The notes beneath the pieces were generated by a model. That model was not told the origin of the DNA. It worked only from the letters and a program-made list of their open reading frames with translations, and did no database searches. Shown here in pieces: positions 24,643 to 33,868 of a DNA stretch of 64,000 nucleotides. Origin of the DNA: Metallibacterium scheffleri (GTDB lineage: Bacteria > Pseudomonadota > Gammaproteobacteria > Xanthomonadales > Rhodanobacteraceae); NCBI RefSeq assembly GCF_002077135.1, contig NZ_LDOS01000002.1:682001-746000 (forward strand), in the 5' to 3' direction. A program made the translations under genes and the position numbers. Numbering within the stretch: position 1 is the first letter of the stretch; each line of letters opens with the position of its first letter.

Positions 24643-27581
24643 TCACCATCCAGCAGCTCTGCGACGCCGAGGGCGCGGCGCGGTACTTCAGCGAGCTCGA
24701 CGACTACTACCGCGAAGGCGGGGCAGCGCCGGCCGAACTGGTGGGATGTGGCGCCACTCGACTCGGCCTCGCTGGCGCCTTCGACAAGACACGCGCCACG
24801 GCGTTCGCCGCCGCCCTGCGCGGCGAGGTGGCCGGCCAGCGGATTGGCAACCCGGCCCGTCACCGGGCCGGCTACGACCTGACATTCTCAGCCCCAAAGA
24901 GCTTCTCGGTCGCCGCCCTTGTCGCCGGCGACGATCGTCTCGCGGCTGCTCACGACCGCGCGGCACGCGCGGCCCTGGCGCACATCGAGGCGCATGCGCT
25001 GGTGACCCGCCAGCGTGGCGCCGACGGCAAGGGCTACGAATGGCGGCAGGTGGAGGGCATCACTGGTGTGTTCCGGCACACGACGAACCGCCGGGTCGAA
25101 CCCGACCTGCACAGCCACATTGTGATCGCGAACGCCGGCTACGACCAGACGACGGGCCGCTGGGCTTCGATCGACGGCAAAGAACTGTTCGCGGCCCAGC
25201 GCGAAGCGGGCACGCTGTATATGGCCGAGCTGGCGCGCGGCGCCCGTGAGGCCGGCCACGAGATCGACTGGACGATCAACGCGCAGGGTCACCCATCGTT
25301 CGAAATCCGCGACGTGCCGCCCGAGCTGTCGCTGGCTTTCTCGACCCGTACTCAGGCAATCGAGGCCGAACTGGCGCGACGGGGCCTGACCCGGGAGACG
25401 GCTTCGCCGGACGCCAAACAGGCGGCCACGCTTGCTACTCGCGATAAGAAGCTGGTTGGCGTGGACCGCGCGGCGCTGGTCGAATCCTGGCGCGCGCTGG
25501 CGCGCGAGCATGGCTATGACCTGGACAAGCGCCACGGGGCGCTCATCGGCAACGACCAGCGTCTCGCTGCGTCGGATGACGCGGTGAAGCGCGCCATCGA
25601 GCACCTCAGCGAGCGTGACGCGCGTTTCAGCCGCCGTGACCTCGAGCATGAGTGCAGGATCTATGCCCAGGGCCATGCCAGCGACGCCGACCTCGCCGCC
25701 GCCATTGACCGCGCCCAGCGGCGCGGCGACCTGATCCAGCGCCCGAGCTGGGGCAGGACTGCCGGCGGGCAGCGCGGGCACCGGAGCGGTTTCACAACTG
25801 CCGAAGGGGTGAAGACCGAGCGCGCACTGCTGGAGACCGCCGGAAAGCTCGAGCGCGCGAATGGCGCGCGCTTGATCGACCCAACCGGCAAAGCGCCGTT
25901 GTCAGACCGTGTCACGGCGCGTGCGATCGAACGCGCCATCGCCGCCCGCGAGTCGCAGAACGGCCGCCCGATGACGGACGAGCAGCGGGCCGCGACGGCG
26001 GCGATTCTGTGTAGCGATTCGCGCCTCCAGGTCTTGGGCGGTCACGCGGGCACGGCGAAAACGACGAGCTGCCTCGCAGCCGTCGCCGACCAAGCGCGCG
26101 CGAACGGCGCCACTGTCCGGGCGATGGCGCCGACCTCGAGCGCGGCCTCCACGCTCGGCGAAGCGCTGGGCTCGCGTGGCGAAACGGTGGCATCTGTTCT
26201 CCACGAACAGGCCAAGCCCGCGCGTCCCGACGCGCGGGAGCTCTGGATCGTGGACGAGTCCGGGATGATGTCAGCGCGGGACACTAAAGACTTGCTGCAG
26301 CGCGCCGAGCGCACGGGCGCAACGGTGATCCTCAGCGGAGACACAAAACAGATTGGCAGCGTGGGCGCCGGCGCGGCGTACAGCCAGCTTTCCGCGAGTG
26401 TCCGGCCGGAGCACAAGCACCAGCTCACCCAGATCGTGCGCCAGAAGAATGAAACGTTGCGCGGGGCGGTGTACGACGCGCTTTCCGGTCGCGTGCGCGA
26501 AGCCCTTCAGAAGGCCGACACGCTCGAGATCCGAACCCGCGACGCGCAGATCACCGCCGCGGCCGAGCGCTACCAGCAGGCGCAGGCCGCCGGCAAAAGC
26601 GCGCTCGTGGTGACGCTCAGCCGCGCCGATCGGGCGGACGTGAACAAGGAGATTCACGATCAGCGCGTGGCAGCCGGCCAGGTGCGCGACGAGCGCGAAG
26701 TCCAGATCCTCGACTCGAAACAATGGACCGCCGCGCAACGGAGCGACGCCGCCCGCTACCAGACGGGCGACGTGATCGTATGGGGAGCGGCCCACCGCCG
26801 CGGCCCCGACCGCGGCGAGCAGACGACCGTCGTCGAAAGCCGCGACGGCCTCGTGACCATCCAGCGCGAGGACGGCAGCCGTTGGACGTTCAACCCGCGC
26901 AACATGAGCAGGTTCGACGTGTTCGATGCGCGCGCGCTCGCGGTAGGCCGCGGCGACTCGATCGTGACCCGCAGTGCGATGCACAACGCCGACGGCGAGC
27001 GCCTGGCGAACGGCACGCGGCTCGAGGTCACGGCGGTGCGCGGCGACCGCATGACCGTTCGCGACGAAAAGGGCCACCAGCACACGCTCGACACCCACCG
27101 CGGCCTGCACGTCGATCACGGCTACGCCATGACCGCCGACCAGGCGCAGGGGAAAACTGCGGACGAATCGATCGGGGTCATTCGGGCCGGTCAGGAAAAT
27201 CTGGCAGAACTGGCCCGCCTGTACGTGATTATCTCGCGTGCACGCGAGCGCGGCGTCGTGATCACCGACGACGCGCAGAAGCTCGCCGCGGTGCTCGAGC
27301 GGAATACCGGCCAGTGTAAGCAGGCCCTCGAAACCGCCGCCGATCGCGACCCGCCGCTGCCGGGCGCGCTGGCGCAGTGGTTGGCCGAGCGCGAGGCAGA
27401 GCGCGAGGAACGCCTGCCGGGGCTGCCGCCGATGATGGCCGAGCCGACCGACCCCGGGGTGGTCGCGGCGATCGAGCGCGACCGCGAGCAGCTCGGCCTC
27501 GACGCCCCTGATCCCGATCGCGACCTCGATGACCAGGACCTCGAGCAGGACCTCGACTTCGACGGCCCGGAAATGGGCTGA
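24639..27581 (+). CDS. MobF-family conjugative relaxase-helicase (TraI/TrwC type)
   Basis: A 980-aa protein that should nick oriT, stay bound to the 5' end and unwind the strand for transfer. N-terminal relaxase: tyrosines at residues 16, 23 and 24 (ARYFSELDDYYREGG), the AGYDLTFSAPKSFSV core and the metal-binding histidines in VFRHTTNRRVEPDLHSHIV near residue 150. C-terminal helicase: Walker A LGGHAGTAKTTS near residue 467, Walker B LWIVDESGMMS, and late motif YAMTADQAQGKTADESIGV. The Walker A has Ala in place of the usual Gly (GTAKT rather than GTGKT). No mating-pair genes are nearby, so the element should be mobilisable rather than self-transmissible. Confidence 0.9.
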   Translation: MITIQQLCDAEGAARYFSELDDYYREGGAAPAELVGCGATRLGLAGAFDKTRATAFAAALRGEVAGQRIGNPARHRAGYDLTFSAPKSFSVAALVAGDDRLAAAHDRAARAALAHIEAHALVTRQRGADGKGYEWRQVEGITGVFRHTTNRRVEPDLHSHIVIANAGYDQTTGRWASIDGKELFAAQREAGTLYMAELARGAREAGHEIDWTINAQGHPSFEIRDVPPELSLAFSTRTQAIEAELARRGLTRETASPDAKQAATLATRDKKLVGVDRAALVESWRALAREHGYDLDKRHGALIGNDQRLAASDDAVKRAIEHLSERDARFSRRDLEHECRIYAQGHASDADLAAAIDRAQRRGDLIQRPSWGRTAGGQRGHRSGFTTAEGVKTERALLETAGKLERANGARLIDPTGKAPLSDRVTARAIERAIAARESQNGRPMTDEQRAATAAILCSDSRLQVLGGHAGTAKTTSCLAAVADQARANGATVRAMAPTSSAASTLGEALGSRGETVASVLHEQAKPARPDARELWIVDESGMMSARDTKDLLQRAERTGATVILSGDTKQIGSVGAGAAYSQLSASVRPEHKHQLTQIVRQKNETLRGAVYDALSGRVREALQKADTLEIRTRDAQITAAAERYQQAQAAGKSALVVTLSRADRADVNKEIHDQRVAAGQVRDEREVQILDSKQWTAAQRSDAARYQTGDVIVWGAAHRRGPDRGEQTTVVESRDGLVTIQREDGSRWTFNPRNMSRFDVFDARALAVGRGDSIVTRSAMHNADGERLANGTRLEVTAVRGDRMTVRDEKGHQHTLDTHRGLHVDHGYAMTADQAQGKTADESIGVIRAGQENLAELARLYVIISRARERGVVITDDAQKLAAVLERNTGQCKQALETAADRDPPLPGALAQWLAEREAEREERLPGLPPMMAEPTDPGVVAAIERDREQLGLDAPDPDRDLDDQDLEQDLDFDGPEMG

Positions 27582-27610
27582 CGGCGCGGCGAATAGGAAT
27601 CCACGCCGGT

Positions 27611-27626
27611 CACTGCATTGGGTACC
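27611..27626 (+). promoter_or_regulatory. Shared 16-bp motif, copy 3
   Basis: Identical 16-mer, 23 nt before the ATG of the coupling protein gene at 27650. With copy 1 it shares a further GT on the left (18 bp identical). Confidence 0.7.
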
Positions 27627-27649
27627 GACACAGAGGCAGAGAACTGATC

Positions 27650-29500
27650 ATGAACCTGAAAATCAAACCCCACATCATCGAAATCCTGATCGGCGCCGTT
27701 CTCGGCGCCGGTGCCAGCCTGGCCTGCGCCAGTGTGCTGCTGGTGCTGACGCACACGCCGCTTCCGTCGCTGTGGCCGGTGACGATCAAGTCGCTGCCGT
27801 CCGCTTGGCAGCGTCTCGTCGGCGGCCTGCTCGACGGCGCCGTCCTGGCTGGCGCCATCTTGGGCGGCTGGTACGCCGCGCACCAGACGGAGATCCAGCA
27901 CGTGCGCGGGACGCGCTTCTATCGCGACCCCGACGAGGCCGTGCCGGTGCTGCAGGCCGCCGAGACCTCACGCATGAGCGAGGCCCAGCGCGTGGGCAAA
28001 ATCCCCAGCCTCGTGCTGGGTGGCATCGCCTTCTCGCGCAAGCGCCTCACCGCCGGCGCGCTGTTTGTCGGCCTGCCGGGCAGCGGCAAAACGGTCTGCC
28101 TGTCCGCCGCGATTCATCAAATCCTGCACGGTGGCGGCGGCGATCGCGTGCTGGTGCATGACCCCAAAGGCGATTACACCGCGCAACTGTTCGACCCGGC
28201 GACGTGCGTCCTGCTGGGGCCATGGGATGCGCGCGCCGCGCTGTGGTCGCCCGACGACATCGACAGCCCGGCACTGGCCTCGGAGTTCGCCGACGCCATC
28301 ACCGGCGCCAGCGAGATGCAGGGGAACAACAAATACTTCTACGACGGCGCCAGCGCCATCGTGGGCGGCCTCATCAAGAGCTATCTGCTCGAGGGCGCGC
28401 AGTGGCGCTGGATCGACCTCGCCCGCGCCCTTCAGGGCGATGCGCGTTCAATGGCCCAGCAAGCCGAGCGCGGTGACGCGCGCGTGCGGCAGATTCTGCC
28501 GTTCGCGTTCGCGCGGCCGCATCCGAAGACCGGTGCGCTGCCCGGGCCGTCGCAGGGCGAACGCGGGGTGATTTCAACCGTGGGCACGTGCTCGCGCATG
28601 CTGCTGCAGCTCGCCGCCGTGGACCACGGCAGGCCTGATGCGCCGCAGTTCAGTATGCGCAAGTGGCTGACCGGCGAAGCGCACCAGGAAGTGCGCACCG
28701 TCATCCTCAACAACAACGCTGCTTTTTCGAGCGCAGCCGAAGCGATTTTCGGGGCGATCCTGCGCGTGCTGGTCGCCACTACGAACAGCGCGCTGATGCG
28801 CGAGAAATCCGCCGACGACGCCGGTCTTTGGCTGATCATCGACGAGGCGCCGCAGCTCGGTCTCGCAGCCCTCGAACACCTGCAGCGCGCCGCCGAGGTC
28901 GCGCGATCGCGGGGCGTGCGCACGGTGTTGGCGGCGCAGGATGAATCGCAATTTGCGGCGCGCATGGGCTTCGAAAAGGCCGCTCCGTTGCTCGCCATGC
29001 AATCGTTGCGCGTATACGCGCAAATGTCCGCCGCAGGCGCGGAGAGCGTGTGCAAGCGCGTCGGAGATAGGGACGTCAAACGCCTCGAAACCACCGGCAG
29101 CGGCGGCGCGCTCCAGGGCAAAACCTCGCGCGCCGAGAGGCTTCCAGTACTGGTCTCCAGCGACCTCACCGAGCTGCGCGCAGGGCCCGATGGCGTTGAG
29201 TTGCTGGTCGCGATCGACGACCTCATCGGCAAAGTCCTGCAGCCCTATGCGCCGCGTCCCGAGCACACCGTCGCGCCGTTCGTCGAGTGCGAATACTGGC
29301 GCCGCGCGGAACCGCCGCTCGGAACCGCTGCGCCTGCACTTGATCCAGACAATGACCCGCCGGGCGGTGGCGGGCGCTCGCAGTCGCTCGACGAACCGCT
29401 GTTCGACGCCGACATCGACCTGCCCGGATTGCCTGAGCCGGCTGCCGAGGACGACGACCTGGCGCCGGACCTTGGCGTCGAATCCGAGTGGAGGGAATGA
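27650..29500 (+). CDS. Type IV coupling protein (VirD4/TraD-like ATPase)
   Basis: A 616-aa inner-membrane ATPase that links a relaxosome to a secretion channel. Two hydrophobic N-terminal segments are visible (IIEILIGAVLGAGASLACAS and LVGGLLDGAVLAGAILGGWY). Walker A is FVGLPGSGKTVCLSA near residue 141, followed by VLVHDPKGDYT. Walker B is LWLIIDEAPQLGL near residue 400, then GVRTVLAAQDESQFAARMG, all standard for this family. The C-terminus is acidic, as expected for relaxosome binding. Its stop overlaps the start of the next membrane protein gene (ATGA). Confidence 0.9.
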   Translation: MNLKIKPHIIEILIGAVLGAGASLACASVLLVLTHTPLPSLWPVTIKSLPSAWQRLVGGLLDGAVLAGAILGGWYAAHQTEIQHVRGTRFYRDPDEAVPVLQAAETSRMSEAQRVGKIPSLVLGGIAFSRKRLTAGALFVGLPGSGKTVCLSAAIHQILHGGGGDRVLVHDPKGDYTAQLFDPATCVLLGPWDARAALWSPDDIDSPALASEFADAITGASEMQGNNKYFYDGASAIVGGLIKSYLLEGAQWRWIDLARALQGDARSMAQQAERGDARVRQILPFAFARPHPKTGALPGPSQGERGVISTVGTCSRMLLQLAAVDHGRPDAPQFSMRKWLTGEAHQEVRTVILNNNAAFSSAAEAIFGAILRVLVATTNSALMREKSADDAGLWLIIDEAPQLGLAALEHLQRAAEVARSRGVRTVLAAQDESQFAARMGFEKAAPLLAMQSLRVYAQMSAAGAESVCKRVGDRDVKRLETTGSGGALQGKTSRAERLPVLVSSDLTELRAGPDGVELLVAIDDLIGKVLQPYAPRPEHTVAPFVECEYWRRAEPPLGTAAPALDPDNDPPGGGGRSQSLDEPLFDADIDLPGLPEPAAEDDDLAPDLGVESEWRE

Positions 29501-30090
29501 CTATGCTGCTCCGAATGTTTCTTGCCTCATGTGTATTCGTCGTGGTTTGGCTTGCATATGCCCACGTCGCCTCCCCACCTGTCGCCGGCTTCATCGCAGC
29601 GGGAGCTGCCCTCGCCGAACTCGTCGGCTCTCTTGCAGTCGGCCGCAACGGCGGAGGCGCGGGCTCCGGCCTGCGCCTCATGATCTGGCTGGGCGCGCCA
29701 ATCCTGGCTTGGCCCCTTGTCGCCATCGGCATCGAGCAGCTGATGCCGTCGCTCCCGCAGCCTGCTGCGGCCAGTGCCGCCGCCATCGTCGCATCGCTCA
29801 CCGGCCTCATGGCTGCCGGGCATGGCAGCGGAGCCGACGCCAGGCGGAACGTGGCCGTGCTGATGGCCTCGCTGATCCCGCTGTATGCACTCGGCCACGC
29901 AGTCACGACCACGCCCTACGATCCGCTGTCCGTGGGCCTCGCCTGTGCGGCAGTCGCCACCGCCTGCGTGGTCGCCCGCCAAGCACTGGTGCTGCCGCAG
30001 GACCACGAGCGCGTGCTGGTGCTTGTCGCCAGCACCTGCGCGGTCGCGGCCATGATCGGCGCATTGCCAGCGCTGGCCGGATTCATCTGA
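29497..30090 (+). CDS. Multi-pass membrane protein coupled to the coupling-protein gene
   Basis: A 197-aa protein with about six hydrophobic segments, for example MFLASCVFVVVWLAYAHVA and LGHAVTTTPYDPLSVGLACA. Its ATG overlaps the coupling-protein stop, so both are made together. No family is recognised. A role as membrane partner of the coupling protein is an inference from position. It is the last clear gene of the mobilisation backbone. Confidence 0.6.
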   Translation: MTMLLRMFLASCVFVVVWLAYAHVASPPVAGFIAAGAALAELVGSLAVGRNGGGAGSGLRLMIWLGAPILAWPLVAIGIEQLMPSLPQPAAASAAAIVASLTGLMAAGHGSGADARRNVAVLMASLIPLYALGHAVTTTPYDPLSVGLACAAVATACVVARQALVLPQDHERVLVLVASTCAVAAMIGALPALAGFI

Positions 30091-30119
30091 TCCCACCCGC
30101 ACAGACCACAGGAGTACAC

Positions 30120-30284
30120 ATGAGCCCGCAAATGAAAACCATCCTTGATCTGTGCAGTGTCCGAGCTGATTCACCCGGCGTGAGTGCGCGCGACGGTTTC
30201 GGGGCTCTTTGGGGTCGAGCCCACTACGCAACGGGTCGCTTGAGGATGAATCGCCCCGGCTTTCATGGAGGCTGTTTGGTTTGA
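30120..30284 (+). CDS. Short frame at the backbone/cargo junction, doubtful
   Basis: A possible 54-aa product beginning MSPQMKTILDLCSVR after AGGAG at a suitable distance. Only the first dozen residues look like a real gene start. From about 30165 the sequence changes character and the rest may be foreign DNA (the segment around 30250 looks like an insertion-sequence end). It is best viewed as a gene truncated by arrival of the umuDC cargo. Confidence 0.25.
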   Translation: MSPQMKTILDLCSVRADSPGVSARDGFGALWGRAHYATGRLRMNRPGFHGGCLV

Positions 30285-30285
30285 G

Positions 30286-31578
30286 TCAGGCCCTCACGAT
30301 CGCCAGGTCGTCCCAGTTGGTGGTGTACGCCGGGGTCATGGTCCCGCGCTTCATCGCCCAGCGCCGCGGTTGCCGGAGTCCGGCACTGCCGATGCCCAGC
30401 GTACCCTTGCCCCAGCGTGCGTTGACGCGATCAAGGGTGGCCATCAGGGCGGTGCGGAGGGGATCTGTCGCTGACGGCGCATCCGCGAACAATTGCCCCT
30501 GCTCGACGTTCCGCTCGCCCAGCTCCAGCAGCATCACGCCGGCCTTGACGTAGCGATAGCCGTCCCGGTAGAGGTGATGCAGGACCGTCATCGCCGCCTT
30601 CGTGAGCACGGCCGTGTCATCGCTCGGCGCCGGCAGCGGTAACGTCGCACTCGGGTGGTATTGCGCATCCTGCAATCGATGCCGGTTGGTCTCCAGCCAG
30701 ACGCCGACGCGCCCGGCCACGCCGTGCTGGCGGCGCAGCTTCTCGGCCGCGCGGCCCATGTAGGCACGGAGACTTTCCGCCAGCTCCGCCTCGGTCCATA
30801 CCGGCGCGCCAAACGACCGGCTGGCGATGATCTGCTGCCGGGGCGGCGCGTCCTCCTCCAGATCGATGCAGGATTCACCCTGCAGCTCGCGCACCGTGCG
30901 CTCCATGACCACGGAATAGCGCTCGCGCAGCCGGTGCGGATTGGCCGCCCGGAGATCCGCCACCGACCGGATACCCTGCTCGGCGAGTTTCATCGCCGTC
31001 TTGCGACCCACGCCCCAGACCTCGCGTACCTCGATGCTTGCCAGCAGGGCATCGATATCGGACCCGGGCAGGGTGTCGAGATCGCACACGCCGTTCCAGT
31101 CGGCGCGCTTCTTGGCCACATGGTTGGCGAGCTTGGCCAGGGTCTTGGTCGATCCGATGCCGACCGAGACCGGTACACCCACCCACTGCTTCACCCGCTG
31201 GCGGATCGTCTGTCCCGTCGCCGTCAGATCCAGATGCGGCTGCCGGGTGAAGTCGAGGAAGGACTCGTCGATCGAGTAGACCTCCTGATCCGGCGCGAAC
31301 TGGCCCAGCACCGCCATCACCCGCGACGACAGGTCGCCATACAGGGTGTAGTTGGAGGAGAAGGCCAGAATCCGGTGCTCCCGTGCCAGTTCCTTCATCT
31401 GGAACCACGGCAGGCCCATCGGCACACCAAGCGCCTTGACCTCCGCCGAGCGGGCGACCACGCAGCCGTCGTTGTTGGACAGCACCACGATCGGCTTGCC
31501 TTCGAGGTCGGGCCTGAACACCCGCTCGCAGGAGACATAGAAGTTGTTGACGTCGACGAGGGCGATGCGGCGCTGCAT
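30286..31578 (-). CDS. umuC: Y-family DNA polymerase V catalytic subunit UmuC
   Basis: A 430-aa translesion polymerase of normal UmuC length. The catalytic palm begins [17 protein letters not shown] (first metal-binding Asp) and has the second acidic pair in [12 protein letters not shown]. Helix-hairpin-helix sequence follows ([20 protein letters not shown]), then the little-finger domain and a C-terminal beta-clamp-type region (VEQGQLFAD). It works with processed UmuD to copy damaged DNA. It follows umuD on the same strand after 39 nt. Mobile-element copies of umuDC are common and raise mutation rates in the host. Confidence 0.92.
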   Translation of the reverse strand: MQRRIALVDVNNFYVSCERVFRPDLEGKPIVVLSNNDGCVVARSAEVKALGVPMGLPWFQMKELAREHRILAFSSNYTLYGDLSSRVMAVLGQFAPDQEVYSIDESFLDFTRQPHLDLTATGQTIRQRVKQWVGVPVSVGIGSTKTLAKLANHVAKKRADWNGVCDLDTLPGSDIDALLASIEVREVWGVGRKTAMKLAEQGIRSVADLRAANPHRLRERYSVVMERTVRELQGESCIDLEEDAPPRQQIIASRSFGAPVWTEAELAESLRAYMGRAAEKLRRQHGVAGRVGVWLETNRHRLQDAQYHPSATLPLPAPSDDTAVLTKAAMTVLHHLYRDGYRYVKAGVMLLELGERNVEQGQLFADAPSATDPLRTALMATLDRVNARWGKGTLGIGSAGLRQPRRWAMKRGTMTPAYTTNWDDLAIVRA

Positions 31579-31617
31579 GACTCCTGATCCTCCCGTCCTG
31601 CCGAGGCCGTTCTCCCC

Positions 31618-32229
31618 TCAGACCTTGTGCAGCACCCGGGTGACCACGCCCCAGATCTCCAGCTCCTCGCCCTCGGCAAAGGTGCGATCGGCAAAGTGCG
31701 GGTTCTCGGCGATCAGGACCGGCTGGCCCTCCCGGAAGCGCAGGCGCTTGATCGTCAGCTGGCCGTTGACGACCGCGACCACGATTCTGCCTTCGCTGGG
31801 GTTCAGGGCCCGATCGACCACGATCTCGTCGCCGTCATGGATGCCGGCGCCGAGCATCGACCAGCCTTCGACCCGCAGGATGAACGTGGCGGCCTCGTGG
31901 CCCTGCCGGATCAGGTGCCGGTTGAGATCGATGCACTCCTGCACATAGTCATCGGCCGGACTCGGAAAGCCGGCCGGCACCGCGGCGCTGAAGCGGATCG
32001 GGCCGGTGGTTCCGGTGACGGCCAGCGGTCGCGCATCCTGGGCCACCGCGGTACCGGGCTCCAGCGGCAGGACCGTACCGGCTCTCCAGTGCTCCAGATA
32101 CGCCAGCACCGTCGGCACCTGACTGTGCGGTACTCGCAGCGGCTGCGTTGGTTCGCGATAGCTTCCGGAGCCGGGCTTGCGGCCCGCGCCGGGCCGGCGG
32201 CCGCCGTGGGAGGAGGGAGGAGGGGTCAT
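31618..32229 (-). CDS. umuD: UmuD-like S24 peptidase subunit of polymerase V
   Basis: A 203-aa LexA/UmuD-fold protein. The catalytic serine lies in RVEGWSMLGAGIHDGDEI and the lysine in GQLTIKRLRFREG. The probable self-cleavage bond is Ala-Gly in VPAGFPSPADD near residue 87. It is longer than E. coli UmuD (139 aa), with a basic, Gly/Pro-rich N-terminus (GGRRPGAGRKPGSGSYREP). After RecA-stimulated cleavage it activates UmuC. A palindrome lies immediately upstream of its start (32236-32257). Confidence 0.9.
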   Translation of the reverse strand: MTPPPSSHGGRRPGAGRKPGSGSYREPTQPLRVPHSQVPTVLAYLEHWRAGTVLPLEPGTAVAQDARPLAVTGTTGPIRFSAAVPAGFPSPADDYVQECIDLNRHLIRQGHEAATFILRVEGWSMLGAGIHDGDEIVVDRALNPSEGRIVVAVVNGQLTIKRLRFREGQPVLIAENPHFADRTFAEGEELEIWGVVTRVLHKV

Positions 32230-32235
32230 GGGACG

Positions 32236-32257
32236 TTGATTCGTGAACGTGAATCAA
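32236..32257. promoter_or_regulatory. Palindromic operator candidate upstream of umuD
   Basis: TTGATTC and GAATCAA are perfect 7-bp inverted arms around 8 nt, ending 6 nt from the umuD start. It does not match the enterobacterial LexA box. It could bind an island repressor or a lineage-specific LexA. Confidence 0.5.
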
Positions 32258-32344
32258 GCCTAGCAGATCGGGCTACCCGCACGCATAGCACTCACCGTTG
32301 CGGCCTCGCGGTAGCATTCACACTCACCCTCAGGAACAGCGATC

Positions 32345-33004
32345 GTGTCGAAACCATCCGCCGCCAGGCGAAACCGCACCCGGACCATCGAAGCGCAGGC
32401 CCTCGCGATGCTGGAGCGCTACGACTGCCCGATGCCTTACCACGCGGTGCGCACGCACTTCCTGGGCGCGATGTGCGCGACCGAACCCGTACAACCGATG
32501 AAGACGCTGGCGCGGATCTGGGATGGAGCGCTGCCGGCGTTTGCGTCCATCGAAGCAGTCAACGAGCTCCTCGGTGCGCTGATCAACGGACTGTGGAATG
32601 AGCTCACCGTGCATCAGGACGAGGGCCATCCCTATCGGCTGATGACGTTCCCGGCCCGGGCGACGCGCGAAAGCTTGGCCTGCCTGGCGGAGACGCGCAC
32701 GGAAGAGCTGAAAGGGTTTCTGACCGGCGTGTTCGGTGATCAGGTGAATCTTGAAGTTCCCGAACCCATGGGCGAATCGCTCGACACCCTGATGGAGCTC
32801 GACGGCATCTTCTCCGGCATGCAGGCGTTGCTGGAGGATCCCGAGAAGCCTGCCAGTGCCAAGGACCTAGAAGGGCTCCGGAAACACATCACCAAGCTGA
32901 CCGCCATCGCCGAGCAGGAGATCCACGCCGTCGTCCTGGGTGCGCGCGTGCTGCGCGAGCAGATCGGTGCGCTGGAGGAGAAAGAGGGATCGGCCGTGCA
33001 CTGA
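32345..33004 (+). CDS. Hypothetical protein divergent from umuDC
   Basis: A 219-aa protein from a GTG start. It begins with a basic tail (MSKPSAARRNRTRTIEAQAL) and is otherwise helical (IWDGALPAFASIEAVNELLG, DLEGLRKHITKLTAIAEQEI). No domain is recognised. It is transcribed away from umuD across about 115 nt that includes the palindrome, so the two could share regulation. Confidence 0.6.
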   Translation: MSKPSAARRNRTRTIEAQALAMLERYDCPMPYHAVRTHFLGAMCATEPVQPMKTLARIWDGALPAFASIEAVNELLGALINGLWNELTVHQDEGHPYRLMTFPARATRESLACLAETRTEELKGFLTGVFGDQVNLEVPEPMGESLDTLMELDGIFSGMQALLEDPEKPASAKDLEGLRKHITKLTAIAEQEIHAVVLGARVLREQIGALEEKEGSAVH

Positions 33005-33145
33005 CGTGCACCGATGCCGCAGCTACTGGCATCAAGGCACCGCGAATGGCAAAGTGCGACCCAAACCGGACATTGAAGCGGTGCTTATTGGTGAAAGTTA
33101 TGAAGTTAATGATCTTTTGTATAAACTCAAAGATGGGGTGCAATC

Positions 33146-33724
33146 ATGGCTAAAATATTCCTTTTCGTACTAATGACCGCGTTGCTGGCAGGTTGTGCTA
33201 CAACGTATACGTATAACGGACAACAATACCCATCATCTAATGCCGCGATTCAAGCAGCGCGCACTGACATTCGTGGCAAGGTCATAGCTATACCGAAGCT
33301 GTCAAAGCCTCTTGCTTTATCTGCGCTTGTGTTTGTTCCGTCATTGGAATGGTGCCGCCAAACGGTCAAGACTCATGGGCATCCTTCTGAAACGATCGTA
33401 AATTATGTACAAACAGTTGAATATTATGGCTATTACGGCATGGCCCAGGCTCTACAGCAAAGAGGCGTTTTCAAAACAACCGTCATTGATGAATTTGCGC
33501 AGCGTCAGCCATATGCACACCCAGACTACCAGTATCTAATTTGGCTCAAGCTTAATGGAACGAACACGGCAATATGGATGATTGCTCCAGGAGGCAAACC
33601 TTCTGATGCACAGCAGCTACCAATATCACCACTAGATTCGGCATCAGATCGTGCGTCCGATTTTGTTCAATCTGTCGATAAATATATAAGGAATGCGGAA
33701 TCAACTAACCACGCAAATGATTGA
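33146..33724 (+). CDS. Putative lipoprotein (cassette-like gene)
   Basis: A 192-aa protein with a lipoprotein signal: MAKIFLFVLMTALLAGC, where LLAGC is a good lipobox and Cys17 the lipidated residue. The mature part (YTYNGQQYPSSNAAIQAART, VQTVEYYGYYGMAQALQQRG) is not recognised. It should be membrane-anchored on the periplasmic side. The gene is visibly more AT-rich than its neighbours, which suggests separate acquisition. A stem-loop follows the stop. Confidence 0.65.
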   Translation: MAKIFLFVLMTALLAGCATTYTYNGQQYPSSNAAIQAARTDIRGKVIAIPKLSKPLALSALVFVPSLEWCRQTVKTHGHPSETIVNYVQTVEYYGYYGMAQALQQRGVFKTTVIDEFAQRQPYAHPDYQYLIWLKLNGTNTAIWMIAPGGKPSDAQQLPISPLDSASDRASDFVQSVDKYIRNAESTNHAND

Positions 33725-33726
33725 AA

Positions 33727-33762
33727 ATGAAGAACCTCGCGGCTTGCCACGAGGTTCTTCAT
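33727..33762. terminator. Stem-loop after the lipoprotein gene
   Basis: A 13-bp perfect stem (ATGAAGAACCTCG/CGAGGTTCTTCAT) with a 10-nt loop, 3 nt after the stop. A T-run is lacking, so termination strength is unclear. Confidence 0.6.
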
Positions 33763-33868
33763 TCGATTGATCCAGCGGGGAAATTTCAGATTGACAGTAC
33801 GCCGAATAAGATCTAACGTCCGATGCTATTCCCCGGATCCGGGGTCTATTTCTTTTTAGGCCTTTCTG

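Noticed and set aside
33805-33830. A second attC-like site (ATCTAAC) before the PIN-like gene
   Set aside because: No complementary GTTAGAT lies within 150 nt, so only one half of the expected structure is present.
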